6,811 nucleotides of DNA from Planctomycetales bacterium (GTDB lineage: Bacteria; Planctomycetota; Planctomycetia; Pirellulales; UBA7805), in NCBI GenBank assembly GCA_011772275.1, contig WVZU01000039.1, positions 1-6,811 of the forward strand, in the 5' to 3' direction. The number at the start of each line of letters is the position of its first letter. Position 1 is the first letter of the stretch. The notes below the pieces were generated by a model. That model made no database searches. It was not told the DNA's origin and worked only from the letters and a program-made list of their open reading frames with translations. Positions 1 through 6,712 of the stretch are shown piece after piece. A program made the translations under genes and the position numbers.

Positions 1-1103
1 TCTTCCGGCACGTCATCCGCGTACCTTTCCGCGCCCTTGGTGCCCGGCCGCTCGCTGTACTTGAAAATGAAACTGTTTTTGAAACGGCATTCGGCAACCA
101 GGTCTTTGGTCAACTGGAAGTCTTCCTCCGTTTCACCGCAGAATCCGACGATGAAATCGCTGGTGACTGCCGCGTCGGGGATCGTCTCCCGAATTCGGCT
201 CATCATTTCGCGATACTCTTCCACAAGGTACCCGCGTTTCATCCGCTGCAAGACCGAATTCGATCCGCTCTGCGCCGGCACGTGCAAATAGTGCGCGCAC
301 TTGGGAAGATCCCGCACGGCTTGCAACAGGTCGTCGGTCATGTCGCCGGGGTAATTGGTGACAAATTTCAAGCGGTCCAGGCCGTCGATGTCGTGCAGCT
401 GGTACAGCAAATCGGCGAGGCGAGTGGGGGGGCCGCCGTTGCGATACGAGTAGCTGTTGACGGTCTGGCCCAGCAGGGTGATTTCGCGACAACCTTCGCT
501 GGCCAATTGTCGCGCCTCGGCGAATATCTCCTGCGGCGGCCGTCCCTGCTCGGGACCCCGAACCTTGGGCACAATACAATACGTACAAAACTTGTCACAG
601 CCGATTTGAATGCGGACGTAGGCCTGGTAGGGCGAAGGCCGCATCTCAGGATCGCGCAAGGGATCGTAGCTTTCGAAACTGCGCGCAATCGCCTGCCGCG
701 CGTGTCCGCTTCGCGGCAGGCTGACCTCCAGCTGCGGTCCCCCGCCGTCGCGGATGCGGTCAATCAGATCCGGAATCTGGTGCAACTGGCCCGGTCCCAC
801 GACCAGGTCGACGTACGGTGCACGGGTGAAGACCCGTTGCTGATGGTTCTGAGCCATACAGCCGATGACCCCGATGATCTTGTCCGGATTCTGCCGCTTG
901 ATCTGTTTCAAGCGTCCCAGCGCGCTGTAGATTTTTTCCTCCGCGTGCTCGCGGACGCTGCAGGTGTTAAACAGCAGCACGTCCGCTTTCCGCCGCCGAT
1001 CAGTCAGCTCGTAACCGCATCGCCGCAAACTGGCCACCACCAGCTCGCTGTCCAGCACGTTCATCTGGCAGCCGACGGTTTCGAGGTAAAGTTTTTTTGT
1101 CAT
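1..1103 (-). CDS. miaB: tRNA-2-methylthio-N6-dimethylallyladenosine synthase MiaB (3' end missing)
   Basis: Radical-SAM methylthiotransferase that converts i6A37 to ms2i6A37 in the anticodon loop of tRNAs reading UNN codons; cytoplasmic, with two 4Fe-4S clusters. The visible 367 codons read without interruption. The N-terminal UPF0004 domain carries the three cluster cysteines C12 (VGCQMN), C48 (NTCSVRE) and C82 (GCMAQ). The radical-SAM cluster motif is C169-x3-C173-x2-C176 (GCDKFCTYC), followed by LLGQTVNSY, a VGFCGETEEDF segment and YSERPGTKGAERYADDVPEE at the window edge. Family members run about 440-475 residues, so the C-terminal TRAM domain lies outside the window. The start used here gives MTKKLYLETVGCQMN, the usual family N-terminus. 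In-frame ATGs at 1112 and 1127 are alternatives created by a 15-bp duplication. None has a clear ribosome-binding site. It is the third gene after def and fmt. The LLGQTVNSY and GCDKFCTYC motifs favour MiaB over its paralogues MtaB and RimO. Confidence 0.95.
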   Translation of the reverse strand, partial: MTKKLYLETVGCQMNVLDSELVVASLRRCGYELTDRRRKADVLLFNTCSVREHAEEKIYSALGRLKQIKRQNPDKIIGVIGCMAQNHQQRVFTRAPYVDLVVGPGQLHQIPDLIDRIRDGGGPQLEVSLPRSGHARQAIARSFESYDPLRDPEMRPSPYQAYVRIQIGCDKFCTYCIVPKVRGPEQGRPPQEIFAEARQLASEGCREITLLGQTVNSYSYRNGGPPTRLADLLYQLHDIDGLDRLKFVTNYPGDMTDDLLQAVRDLPKCAHYLHVPAQSGSNSVLQRMKRGYLVEEYREMMSRIRETIPDAAVTSDFIVGFCGETEEDFQLTKDLVAECRFKNSFIFKYSERPGTKGAERYADDVPE

Positions 1104-1132
1104 GCTGGTCATCGGCCTGCTGGTCATCGGCC
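1103..1132. repeat. Exact 15-bp tandem duplication spanning the miaB start
   Basis: The plus-strand unit tgctggtcatcggcc occurs at 1103-1117 and again, identical, at 1118-1132. On the coding strand each copy contains ATGACCAGC, so the duplication adds an in-frame ATG every five codons (1127, 1112), ahead of the conventional start at 1103. If the first ATG is used, the protein begins MTSRPMTSMTKKLYL. The repeat is in frame, so gain or loss of one unit would not break the gene. It looks like replication slippage. Confidence 0.85.
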
Positions 1133-1239
1133 CGGGCGCTGGAAACAGTCGGGCCAGAAATTTTATGGTAGCACGTAGGGCAGCCGTTGGGCGAGAGGAG
1201 TTGTTTGTTGTCGACCTGAGCATCAGGCTGGTCGGAAGG

Positions 1240-2199
1240 TCAGGCAGCGGCAGTCGCCGCGAGGCGATCTCCTGGTCGAAGGGGGTAGCCACGCAAGAAA
1301 TCGCGGCAGGCCATCAAGCGCTTGCCGGCGGGTTGGATCTGCCGGATTGCCAACAGGCCGTCCCCGGTCGCCACAAGCAGGTCGTCTCCCTCCGCCACGA
1401 CAATCGTGCCCGCAGGCCTCTCTGTCTGCTGGCCGGTCACGGCGACGTTGTTCAGAATCAATCGCAGCGGCGCCCGGTCGGTTCGCAGCCAGTCCGTGTA
1501 GGTCTTGGGCCAGGGCTGCATGGCGCGAACCTGATTACGGATCTGGCGGGCCGAACGCGTCCAATCGACCCGGCCGTCGCTTTTGTTCAGTTTTGGTGCG
1601 CGGGTGACCTGCCCCTTGTCCTGCGGGATTTTTACCAGGGTTCCCGCGACAAGCTGCCCGATGGCGGTCACGACCAGCCGGGCCCCCAAGTCGGCCAGGC
1701 GGAGTTCCAGGTCGGCGGCCGTTTCGTCCGGGTCGATGGCGACGGTTTCCTGAGCCACCCAGGGACCGCCGTCGATCTGTGGCGTCATGTGGATCACCGT
1801 ATTGCCGGTCTGGGTTTCGCCGTGATAAATGGCCCAGTTGATGGGCGCCGCACCGCGGTACTTGGGCAGTAGCGAAGCATGGAGGTTGAAACCTCCGTGC
1901 CGAGCCAATCCCAGGGTTTCGGCCGCCAGGATTTGGCCGTAATCACAGACGATCAGCAAGTCCGGCGCCAGGCTGCGGAGGACTTGCTGGGCGGTTGGTG
2001 CGTTCACGTCCGGCGGGTCAAAGACCGGCGTCCCCTGCTGGACGGCCAGCTGGCGCATGCAGTTGGGGGGCGTCCGCTGCCGCGAACGTGGGGCGGTTTC
2101 CGGGCGGGTGAAGAGCGCCACGATTGGATGGCCCGTCTCGTACAACGCGCCAAATGTCGGCAAGGCGTAGCCGCCCGTGCCCATCATGATGATCTTCAT
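1240..2199 (-). CDS. fmt: Methionyl-tRNA formyltransferase
   Basis: Transfers the formyl group of 10-formyl-tetrahydrofolate to the methionine on initiator tRNA, marking it for translation initiation; cytoplasmic. The 319-residue product is full length for the family (about 310-320). Residues 1 to about 190 form the Rossmann-like formyltransferase domain. Catalytic N105, H107 and D143 sit in FNLHASLLP and PQIDGG, and match E. coli N108/H110/D146. The SLLPKYRGAAPIN signature spans 109-121. The C-terminal OB-like tRNA-binding domain starts near residue 205 with KLNKSDGRVDWTRSA and includes RAMQPWPKTYT. The N-terminus MKIIMMGTGGYALPTF has Gly where most relatives have Pro in the MGTPxFA motif. 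The ATG start matches the family N-terminus, but no Shine-Dalgarno is visible upstream. It lies 147 bp after def, as expected for the formyl-methionine cycle, although the gap is longer than in a tightly packed operon. Confidence 0.96.
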   Translation of the reverse strand: MKIIMMGTGGYALPTFGALYETGHPIVALFTRPETAPRSRQRTPPNCMRQLAVQQGTPVFDPPDVNAPTAQQVLRSLAPDLLIVCDYGQILAAETLGLARHGGFNLHASLLPKYRGAAPINWAIYHGETQTGNTVIHMTPQIDGGPWVAQETVAIDPDETAADLELRLADLGARLVVTAIGQLVAGTLVKIPQDKGQVTRAPKLNKSDGRVDWTRSARQIRNQVRAMQPWPKTYTDWLRTDRAPLRLILNNVAVTGQQTERPAGTIVVAEGDDLLVATGDGLLAIRQIQPAGKRLMACRDFLRGYPLRPGDRLAATAAA

Positions 2200-2306
2200 A
2201 GTGGCGTCGACGAAGGGAGGCGAGTGGTTAGGCAGGCCAGCAGACGTTGGGTCAAGGTTGGGACACCGTTTTGGCCGTCACGGTCTGGCGACCCTATGGC
2301 AGCCGG

Positions 2307-2340
2307 CGGGAGGCGGGACTGCCGAGCGGGCCGCCTCCCG
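2307..2340 (-). repeat. GC-rich inverted repeat just after the def stop
   Basis: Arms cgggaggcgg (2307-2316) and ccgcctcccg (2331-2340) are perfect 10-bp complements around a 14-nt loop. A further 3 bp could pair beyond one mismatch. In transcript order the hairpin starts 6 nt after the def stop codon. No run of U follows it on the minus strand, so it is not a standard intrinsic terminator. It may be an intercistronic RNA-stabilising or attenuating hairpin between def and fmt. Inference only. Confidence 0.5.
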
Positions 2341-2346
2341 GCGGGC

Positions 2347-2931
2347 CTACGAACAATAATCGGCTTCGATCCCGGCCAGGCGTTCGGCGATCTGCTGGTC
2401 GGGAGGGATCTGGTTTGCCGAACGACGCTCGCTAAATTGAGCCTCGAATTCGGCCAAGGCGTCTTTGACGTCCGCGGCGGCTGTCTCACTGAGCCGGTCG
2501 ATAAATAGGACGCCGTCCAGGTGGTCCGTCTCGTGCTGAACCACTCGGGCGGTCAGGCCGTCCATTTCTTTCAAGATCGCCTCGCCTTGCAGGTTGTACG
2601 CGCTGACGGTTATCTGAGCCGGGCGGCGCACGGGGGCATACACGCCGGGAATGCTAAGGCAACCTTCCTCGGCTTCCGCCGAGCCCTTGGGGTGGCTGAG
2701 CACGGGATTGATGAAAACCAGCTCCTCGTCCGGACCGCGGTCTTCCCCACCCAGGTTGGCCACGAACAGGCGATAGGGTAAGTCGACCTGGTTGGCCGCC
2801 AGCCCCACACCCTGTGCTTCGTACATCAATGCAAACATTTCGCGCACGATGTCGCGCAGGCTGGCGTCAACGCGTCGAATAGGTTTGCTGCGATGACGCA
2901 GCGTCGGATGGGGATACTTGATGATTTCCAC
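2347..2931 (-). CDS. def: Peptide deformylase
   Basis: Metalloenzyme that removes the N-formyl group from the first methionine of nascent proteins at the ribosome. From the GTG start it is 194 residues. All three family motifs are present: motif 1 GVGLAANQ (41-48), motif 2 EGCLS (89-93, metal ligand C91) and motif 3 QHETDHLDG (132-140, ligands H133 and H137, catalytic E134), matching E. coli C90/H132/E133/H136. The start chosen is GTG, because VEIIKYPHPTLRH aligns with the usual M-x-I-x-x-YP-x-P-x-LR opening and GCGGGG (2939-2944) lies 7 nt upstream. An in-frame ATG at 2985 would add 18 residues (MSSGECRLLERFCERGPI) that do not resemble the family. A tail of about 30 charged residues follows the catalytic core. 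Def is the first gene of the def-fmt-miaB block and probably has the promoter at 3009-3036. Confidence 0.95.
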   Translation of the reverse strand: MEIIKYPHPTLRHRSKPIRRVDASLRDIVREMFALMYEAQGVGLAANQVDLPYRLFVANLGGEDRGPDEELVFINPVLSHPKGSAEAEEGCLSIPGVYAPVRRPAQITVSAYNLQGEAILKEMDGLTARVVQHETDHLDGVLFIDRLSETAAADVKDALAEFEAQFSERRSANQIPPDQQIAERLAGIEADYCS

Positions 2932-3008
2932 AATGGGACCCCGCTCGCAAAATCGCTCCAGCAGTCGGCACTCACCGCTTGACATTCTGCCGCGACGGCT
3001 TGCAAATC

Positions 3009-3036
3009 ATTGTATCCACCCTCACGGCACCGGCAA
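3009..3036 (-). promoter_or_regulatory. Candidate sigma70-type promoter of def
   Basis: On the minus strand a -35-like TTGCCG (3031-3036, 4 of 6 consensus positions) is followed after 16 nt by a -10-like TACAAT (3009-3014, 5 of 6). Transcription would start near 3002, giving a leader of about 70 nt to the GTG start of def, or about 17 nt to the ATG at 2985. It is the best match I see in the 278-bp spacer ahead of def. Planctomycete promoters vary, so this is only a candidate. Confidence 0.4.
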
Positions 3037-3084
3037 TACTCGCTGACGATACACCGCGCGCCGCGCTGTTTGGGGGCAAATCTC

Positions 3085-3107
3085 ACGTACCCCCGCGCGG
3101 GTATCGT
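3085..3107. repeat. Small imperfect hairpin in the spacer upstream of def
   Basis: ACGTACCC (3085-3092) pairs with GGGTATCGT (3099-3107) around CCGCGC, with one bulged base. The hairpin is flanked by a direct repeat TCTCAC (3081-3086 and 3107-3112). It lies upstream of the candidate def promoter and about 100 bp after the HEAT gene stop. It could be an operator or a weak 3'-end hairpin, but no U-tract follows. The rest of the 2932-3209 spacer holds no gene I can support. Confidence 0.3.
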
Positions 3108-3209
3108 CTCACAGGTGATGGGCGGTGGAGGCGGGCGCGCGGTGAGTCAACTTCCCGCCAGCGGGGCCGGTCGCCGCGCCAACCGTTGGAGGTCTGATGG
3201 TCCGCCGCT

Positions 3210-4985
3210 TCAGGGCAGTGGTTGCAGGAACCAGTCCTGCCGGGCGATTAGGCGGGGTTTCCAGACGTGGGGATCTTTGCCAGTGATCTGTTGTAGCGCC
3301 CAGCTGCACGCGTGTCCCAGATGGGAATACCGATCATCGGGGTGGAATTTGCTGCGGAGCAAGGAAAGGGAGCTTTTCGATTTCAGTCTTCCCAGGCCGA
3401 TCGCCGCCACCGCTCGTAAATCTTCCTCTTCCAGCGCATCCGAAAAAAGGTGGCTCACCGCTTCCACGACCTGCGGATCCGGTTGGTCGGCGTAACAGGC
3501 GGCCAACGCCCACAGTGCAGCCGCGCGGGGCTGGGGGAGTCTTACGACTTGCACGACGGGGGGTCCAAACGGGTCTGGCTCGGGTGGCCGGGGAAGAAAT
3601 TCGGCGAACAGGAGTCTGGCGCTGCGATCCTGAATTTCCCCCAGGGCTTCCAACAGGTGTGCCACCTGCGCGGGCAGCGTGTGGTCCGACACGTCATAGG
3701 GAGGACCGCGCTGGTATTGCTTGGCCAGCGCGTTGGTCACCTGGATGGCCTGGCGGATTTTTTTCTGGATCGCCTCTGCGGTGGCCGGTACCGCCAATTT
3801 CCGCAGAGACCAGGCGGCCACGACACGCAGGGGGGGGTCTTTGGCATCGAGCAGTTTCAGCAGCCGCTCGGCCGCCGGCTCGTGGTCAATGGCACCGACC
3901 AGGATGATCGCCTGGTGTAACGCCAGGGGATGGTCGCCGTGCAAAGCCTTCATCGCCGCCTGGCGAATGGCCGCTGCCAGTTGCGGCTGCCGGTCCAGCT
4001 GGATAAGGCTTTCTCGAGCCCACAGGCGAAGGTTCGGATTCACATCGGCCAGCATGCCGCCCAGGCGGCGGACCCCTTCCGGGCTGCCCTGCTGGAACAG
4101 CATCTGGGCGGTTAACTGCCGGATGCGCGCATCCGGGCTGCTGACCAAACGATCCACGATCGGTTCAATCGAGAAGGGATCGAGTTGCATTAAACGCTCC
4201 AGCGCGATTGCCCCCACCGCCGGCTCGGTATCGACGGCCAGCCGCAACAGAAGTGTTTGCAGATCGGCACCTTGATGTTCGGCCAGCAGACGGGCGGCGG
4301 CCAGGCGGTCGATTCGGGTGCCCTGGGCCAACCGGTCCGCATCTTCCAAAGAACCGTCGGTCTTGATCCGCGCCAGCGCACTGGCGGCGTGAAGTCGCTG
4401 GTCGGCCGAGCGGAGCGAATCGAGCACGATCTGGCGCAGCGGTTCGCCGGCCCCCTGCTGGCGGATCTCGCCCAATCCGTCGATTGCCAGGATGCGTCGC
4501 GCGTGGCTGGTATCGGGTGCCGTTAGGCGGTCGAGCCAGACTTGCCGCATGGGCTGGTGGTCCCAGCGGGCCAGGGCCGGTTCGATCTCGAGGGCCAAGT
4601 CCAAGCCCCCCTGCAGGGCCAGCTGCATCAGCTGCTGGGCCGCGTCACGCGCGTCCAGGACGATCAAGGTCCGGGCTACCTCCCTGCAGACGACCGGATG
4701 CAGCTTGGGGGAGTCCAGCAGGGTGCGCAAGCTGGGAACGGTTTCCTCGAGTCCTTTCATTCCCTGACGATGTGCCCTGGCAATCGCCCGCGCGGCCTCG
4801 CGCTGCAGATCCGCTTCGTCCGTCGCCAGGGCTTGCAGCCAGAGTGGTTTGAGCCGTTCGGGAAAGACCTGGATCACCGTCGGCGGATCCAGCCTGGGAT
4901 CCTCGAGGTGAGCGAAATGGACTTCGACCGCTGACGCCCAGGTTGGGATCCACAGTAGCATCAGAAAGGTTATGGATCGGGACAT
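3210..4985 (-). CDS. Secreted HEAT-repeat protein, function unknown
   Basis: 591 residues, no enzymatic motif seen. A Sec-type signal peptide is visible at 1-19 (MSRSITFLMLLWIPTWASA, cleavage likely before VEVHF), so it acts outside the cytoplasmic membrane. Nearly all the rest is an alpha-alpha solenoid of about a dozen or more HEAT-like helix pairs between residues 45 and 570. Clear examples are DARIRQLTAQMLFQQG (285-300), NPNLRLWARESLIQL (316-330), DPPLRVVAAWSLRKL (383-397) and DLRAVAAIGLGRLKS (522-536). A Pro-rich break (FLPRPPEPDPFGPP, 463-476) splits the solenoid. The end, WALQQITGK then WFLQPLP, resembles planctomycete HEAT proteins I know. HEAT solenoids usually bind proteins, so a scaffold role is inferred. 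The start was chosen for its signal peptide and for the GAGGCAGG ahead of it; the same frame stays open upstream to 6131, but that stretch is a shadow of the permease gene. An ATG at 5018 is a weaker alternative. It follows the ABC permease by 68 bp, so co-transcription is likely. Confidence 0.85.
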   Translation of the reverse strand: MSRSITFLMLLWIPTWASAVEVHFAHLEDPRLDPPTVIQVFPERLKPLWLQALATDEADLQREAARAIARAHRQGMKGLEETVPSLRTLLDSPKLHPVVCREVARTLIVLDARDAAQQLMQLALQGGLDLALEIEPALARWDHQPMRQVWLDRLTAPDTSHARRILAIDGLGEIRQQGAGEPLRQIVLDSLRSADQRLHAASALARIKTDGSLEDADRLAQGTRIDRLAAARLLAEHQGADLQTLLLRLAVDTEPAVGAIALERLMQLDPFSIEPIVDRLVSSPDARIRQLTAQMLFQQGSPEGVRRLGGMLADVNPNLRLWARESLIQLDRQPQLAAAIRQAAMKALHGDHPLALHQAIILVGAIDHEPAAERLLKLLDAKDPPLRVVAAWSLRKLAVPATAEAIQKKIRQAIQVTNALAKQYQRGPPYDVSDHTLPAQVAHLLEALGEIQDRSARLLFAEFLPRPPEPDPFGPPVVQVVRLPQPRAAALWALAACYADQPDPQVVEAVSHLFSDALEEEDLRAVAAIGLGRLKSKSSLSLLRSKFHPDDRYSHLGHACSWALQQITGKDPHVWKPRLIARQDWFLQPLP

Positions 4986-4991
4986 GATATG

Positions 4992-4999
4992 CCTGCCTC
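4992..4999 (-). promoter_or_regulatory. Ribosome-binding site that fixes the HEAT gene start
   Basis: The minus strand reads GAGGCAGG, ending 6 nt before the ATG at 4985. It supports that start over the in-frame ATG at 5018, which has a GC palindrome directly against it and no proper spacing. Confidence 0.55.
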
Positions 5000-5018
5000 G
5001 CCACCCCAAATCAGCCAT

Positions 5019-5034
5019 CCCCGCCGCGGCGGGG
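5019..5034. repeat. Perfect 16-bp GC palindrome between the permease and HEAT genes
   Basis: CCCCGCCGCGGCGGGG equals its own reverse complement. As RNA it can form a 6-bp stem with a CGCG loop. It lies 19 nt after the permease stop and 33 nt before the HEAT gene ATG. No U-tract follows, so it is unlikely to terminate transcription. It could tune expression between the two genes, or be a by-product of high GC. Confidence 0.55.
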
Positions 5035-5053
5035 GGGTACCATTTGCAAAAGC

Positions 5054-6712
5054 TCATTCCGGCCTGCTCAACCGCCAAACCCGCCAGGCCAAGACGGCCA
5101 GGCAGGCCAGCACGGCCCCCCCCGTGAACCACCAGTTGGCCGGTATCAATTCGTACGTTTCGAACCCTTGGACTCGGATCGCGTGCATGGCCGCCGCCAG
5201 GCTGTTCACGGTCAACACCCGCTCGACCGTCTCGTGACCGAACGGGGCGTCGCGGCCGAACCAGACCAGCAGGGTGCCACCGTAAATGACCGCCAGCAGG
5301 GTGTAGGCCGCGATCGTGGCCGGTGCCGTACGGCGGAAAAAACTGCTGACCATCGCGCTGGCCACCAACGAGAACACGCACGAGAGCGTCAGACAAATCA
5401 ACACGTAAATCACCTGTTGCATCAGCTTGGGCATGATGAAAATCATCAGCGCATAGCCCGGTAGGGTTGCCAGCAGCACCAGGAACAGTGTCCACATGAC
5501 GCTGAACAGTTTGCCGCTCACGATCTGCCCGGCGGACAAGGGAGTCATTCGCAACAGTGTCCATCCGCCCGATTCGTGTTCGGCGCTGATCATGCCCGCC
5601 GCCAGGCTGGGCGTGATGACCACAATCAAGGCCACCTGCAATACCACCAGGATGGCGCCCATCGTCTCCACGCCCCAATCTTCGCTGCCGATCGTGGCCG
5701 CGTAGCTCAACAGCATGGAAGCGATCGCACAGCCTGCAATCAGCCGGACCATCCAATACGACCTTCCGAAGCGTCGACTCCGAAACTCCTTGACCAGCAC
5801 CGGATTGGTGAACCGTCCGATGGCGCGGGAGCGGCGTTGGGGGTCGATCAAGAAGAAGAGGCGACGGGCCGAGCGTTGGCTGGGGGAACGATCCTCGGTC
5901 ATGATCCCTTGAGGACGAGGCTGATCCAGCATCGTTTGCTTGAGGCGTCGGGCGGTCCAAATCGCCAGCAACCCGGTCAACGCCCCGCCCATTATGAAAT
6001 AGCGAAAGACGTTCCCCGCCACGGCACTCAAGCCCATCCCCCCCACATCGCCCTGCCGTAACAGTTCGCCGACCGCTGGAATCGGCGAAAGGCCCCGCAG
6101 CCAGATGGTGCTTTCGACCACCAGCGGCCACGGTTTTCCCTGCACCAGCTGGTAAGGTCCCAAGAAGAGGACCGCGACCAACAGCACGCCCCCGTAGGCC
6201 AGCCGCAAGGCGGCATCGGTTGAATTAGCGCAGCTGCTGACTGCCAGGCCAATCGCCGCGCATTGGACCGTGGCCAAGACCAGTACGGCATACAGTTTCA
6301 GGACATCTTGTGGCGCCAGGCCGCCCATGGCGTAACAGGCGGCGGCCGCCGGCAAGCTCATCAAAAGCGGCAACATCACGAACCCCAACACGGCCACTAG
6401 CTTGCCAAGATAGATGCCCCAGCCTGTGAGGGGGGAGTTGAGCAGCAGGGTGAGCGTTCCTTGTTTTTTTTCCCGGACAATCGATGTCGCGGGGACGGCA
6501 GGGACCAGCAACAAGAGTGTCGTCAGCAGACCGTAGCCGAACAATCGAAACACCCGTTCGGCCTGCACGCCGCTCAGATCGACCACCGCGCCTGTCGGCC
6601 ATTGGGTGAGGACCAGCAACGCGAATACGACTGCCGTGCCGACCTGAATCGCAGCCGCTCGCCAGCCGCGTAGCAGGGAGATCAATTCACGTCGAACGAT
6701 CGGGTGGATCAT
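5054..6712 (-). CDS. ABC-2 type transporter permease, two fused homologous halves
   Basis: Integral membrane subunit of an ABC exporter, 552 residues, about 12 predicted membrane helices. The usual ABC-2 permease has about 250-300 residues and 6 helices, so this is a tandem fusion. Each half opens with an (N/H)P-x3-(K/R)E element: HPIVRREL (3-10) and NPVLVKEF (303-310). Each has a coupling-helix-like stretch after its second helix: EKKQGTLTLLLNSPLTG (81-97) and EHESGGWTLLRMTPLSAG (378-395), each followed by (Y/I)xxGKL. Helices are near 18-36, 59-76, 105-125, 136-160, 172-189 and 235-254 in half 1, and 318-338, 352-372, 403-428, 431-457, 464-485 and 528-545 in half 2. A charged cytoplasmic linker (about 255-302) joins them. 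The ATG overlaps the stop of the upstream ATPase, with AGGG 4 nt before the start. The substrate cannot be read from the sequence; relatives export lipids, polysaccharides, antibiotics or proteins. Confidence 0.9.
   Translation of the reverse strand: MIHPIVRRELISLLRGWRAAAIQVGTAVVFALLVLTQWPTGAVVDLSGVQAERVFRLFGYGLLTTLLLLVPAVPATSIVREKKQGTLTLLLNSPLTGWGIYLGKLVAVLGFVMLPLLMSLPAAAACYAMGGLAPQDVLKLYAVLVLATVQCAAIGLAVSSCANSTDAALRLAYGGVLLVAVLFLGPYQLVQGKPWPLVVESTIWLRGLSPIPAVGELLRQGDVGGMGLSAVAGNVFRYFIMGGALTGLLAIWTARRLKQTMLDQPRPQGIMTEDRSPSQRSARRLFFLIDPQRRSRAIGRFTNPVLVKEFRSRRFGRSYWMVRLIAGCAIASMLLSYAATIGSEDWGVETMGAILVVLQVALIVVITPSLAAGMISAEHESGGWTLLRMTPLSAGQIVSGKLFSVMWTLFLVLLATLPGYALMIFIMPKLMQQVIYVLICLTLSCVFSLVASAMVSSFFRRTAPATIAAYTLLAVIYGGTLLVWFGRDAPFGHETVERVLTVNSLAAAMHAIRVQGFETYELIPANWWFTGGAVLACLAVLAWRVWRLSRPE

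Noticed and set aside
282..1178. Long plus-strand open frame opposite miaB (298 codons).
   Set aside because: It is antisense to a gene with intact catalytic motifs, and its translation has no recognisable domain. Long antisense frames are expected at high GC.
1215..1227. Inverted repeat CCTGA-GCA-TCAGG just after the fmt stop.
   Set aside because: Five-base arms and no U-tract; expected by chance in a spacer of this size.
2196..2489. Minus-strand 97-codon frame filling the def-fmt spacer, whose stop overlaps the fmt start.
   Set aside because: About half of it is out-of-frame def sequence, and its Arg/Pro/Ser-rich translation shows no signature. It is probably chance, though the overlap with the fmt ATG was tempting.
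1102..2508. Plus-strand open frames at 1102-1872 and 1879-2508, opposite fmt and the end of def.
   Set aside because: Shadows of fmt and def with Arg/Gly/Val-rich translations and no family resemblance.
3145..3150. TTGACT on the minus strand, a good -35 match downstream of the HEAT gene.
   Set aside because: No AT-rich -10 element lies 16-18 nt downstream; that stretch is almost all G and C.
3154..3165. Inverted repeat CCCGC-CA-GCGGG after the HEAT gene stop, considered as a terminator.
   Set aside because: The loop is only 2 nt, the stem is 5 bp, and no U-tract follows in the direction of transcription.
3037..3209. Looked for a small RNA, tRNA, riboswitch or short gene in the rest of the spacer upstream of def.
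   Set aside because: Apart from the small hairpin at 3085-3107, I see no cloverleaf, conserved leader or coding signal.
4986..6131. An uninterrupted minus-strand frame continues upstream of the HEAT gene, making an apparent 973-residue protein from 6131 to 3210.
   Set aside because: The first 382 residues are low-complexity Arg/Gly/Asp-rich sequence lying out of frame inside the well-supported permease gene. The signal peptide and ribosome-binding site at 4985 mark the real start.
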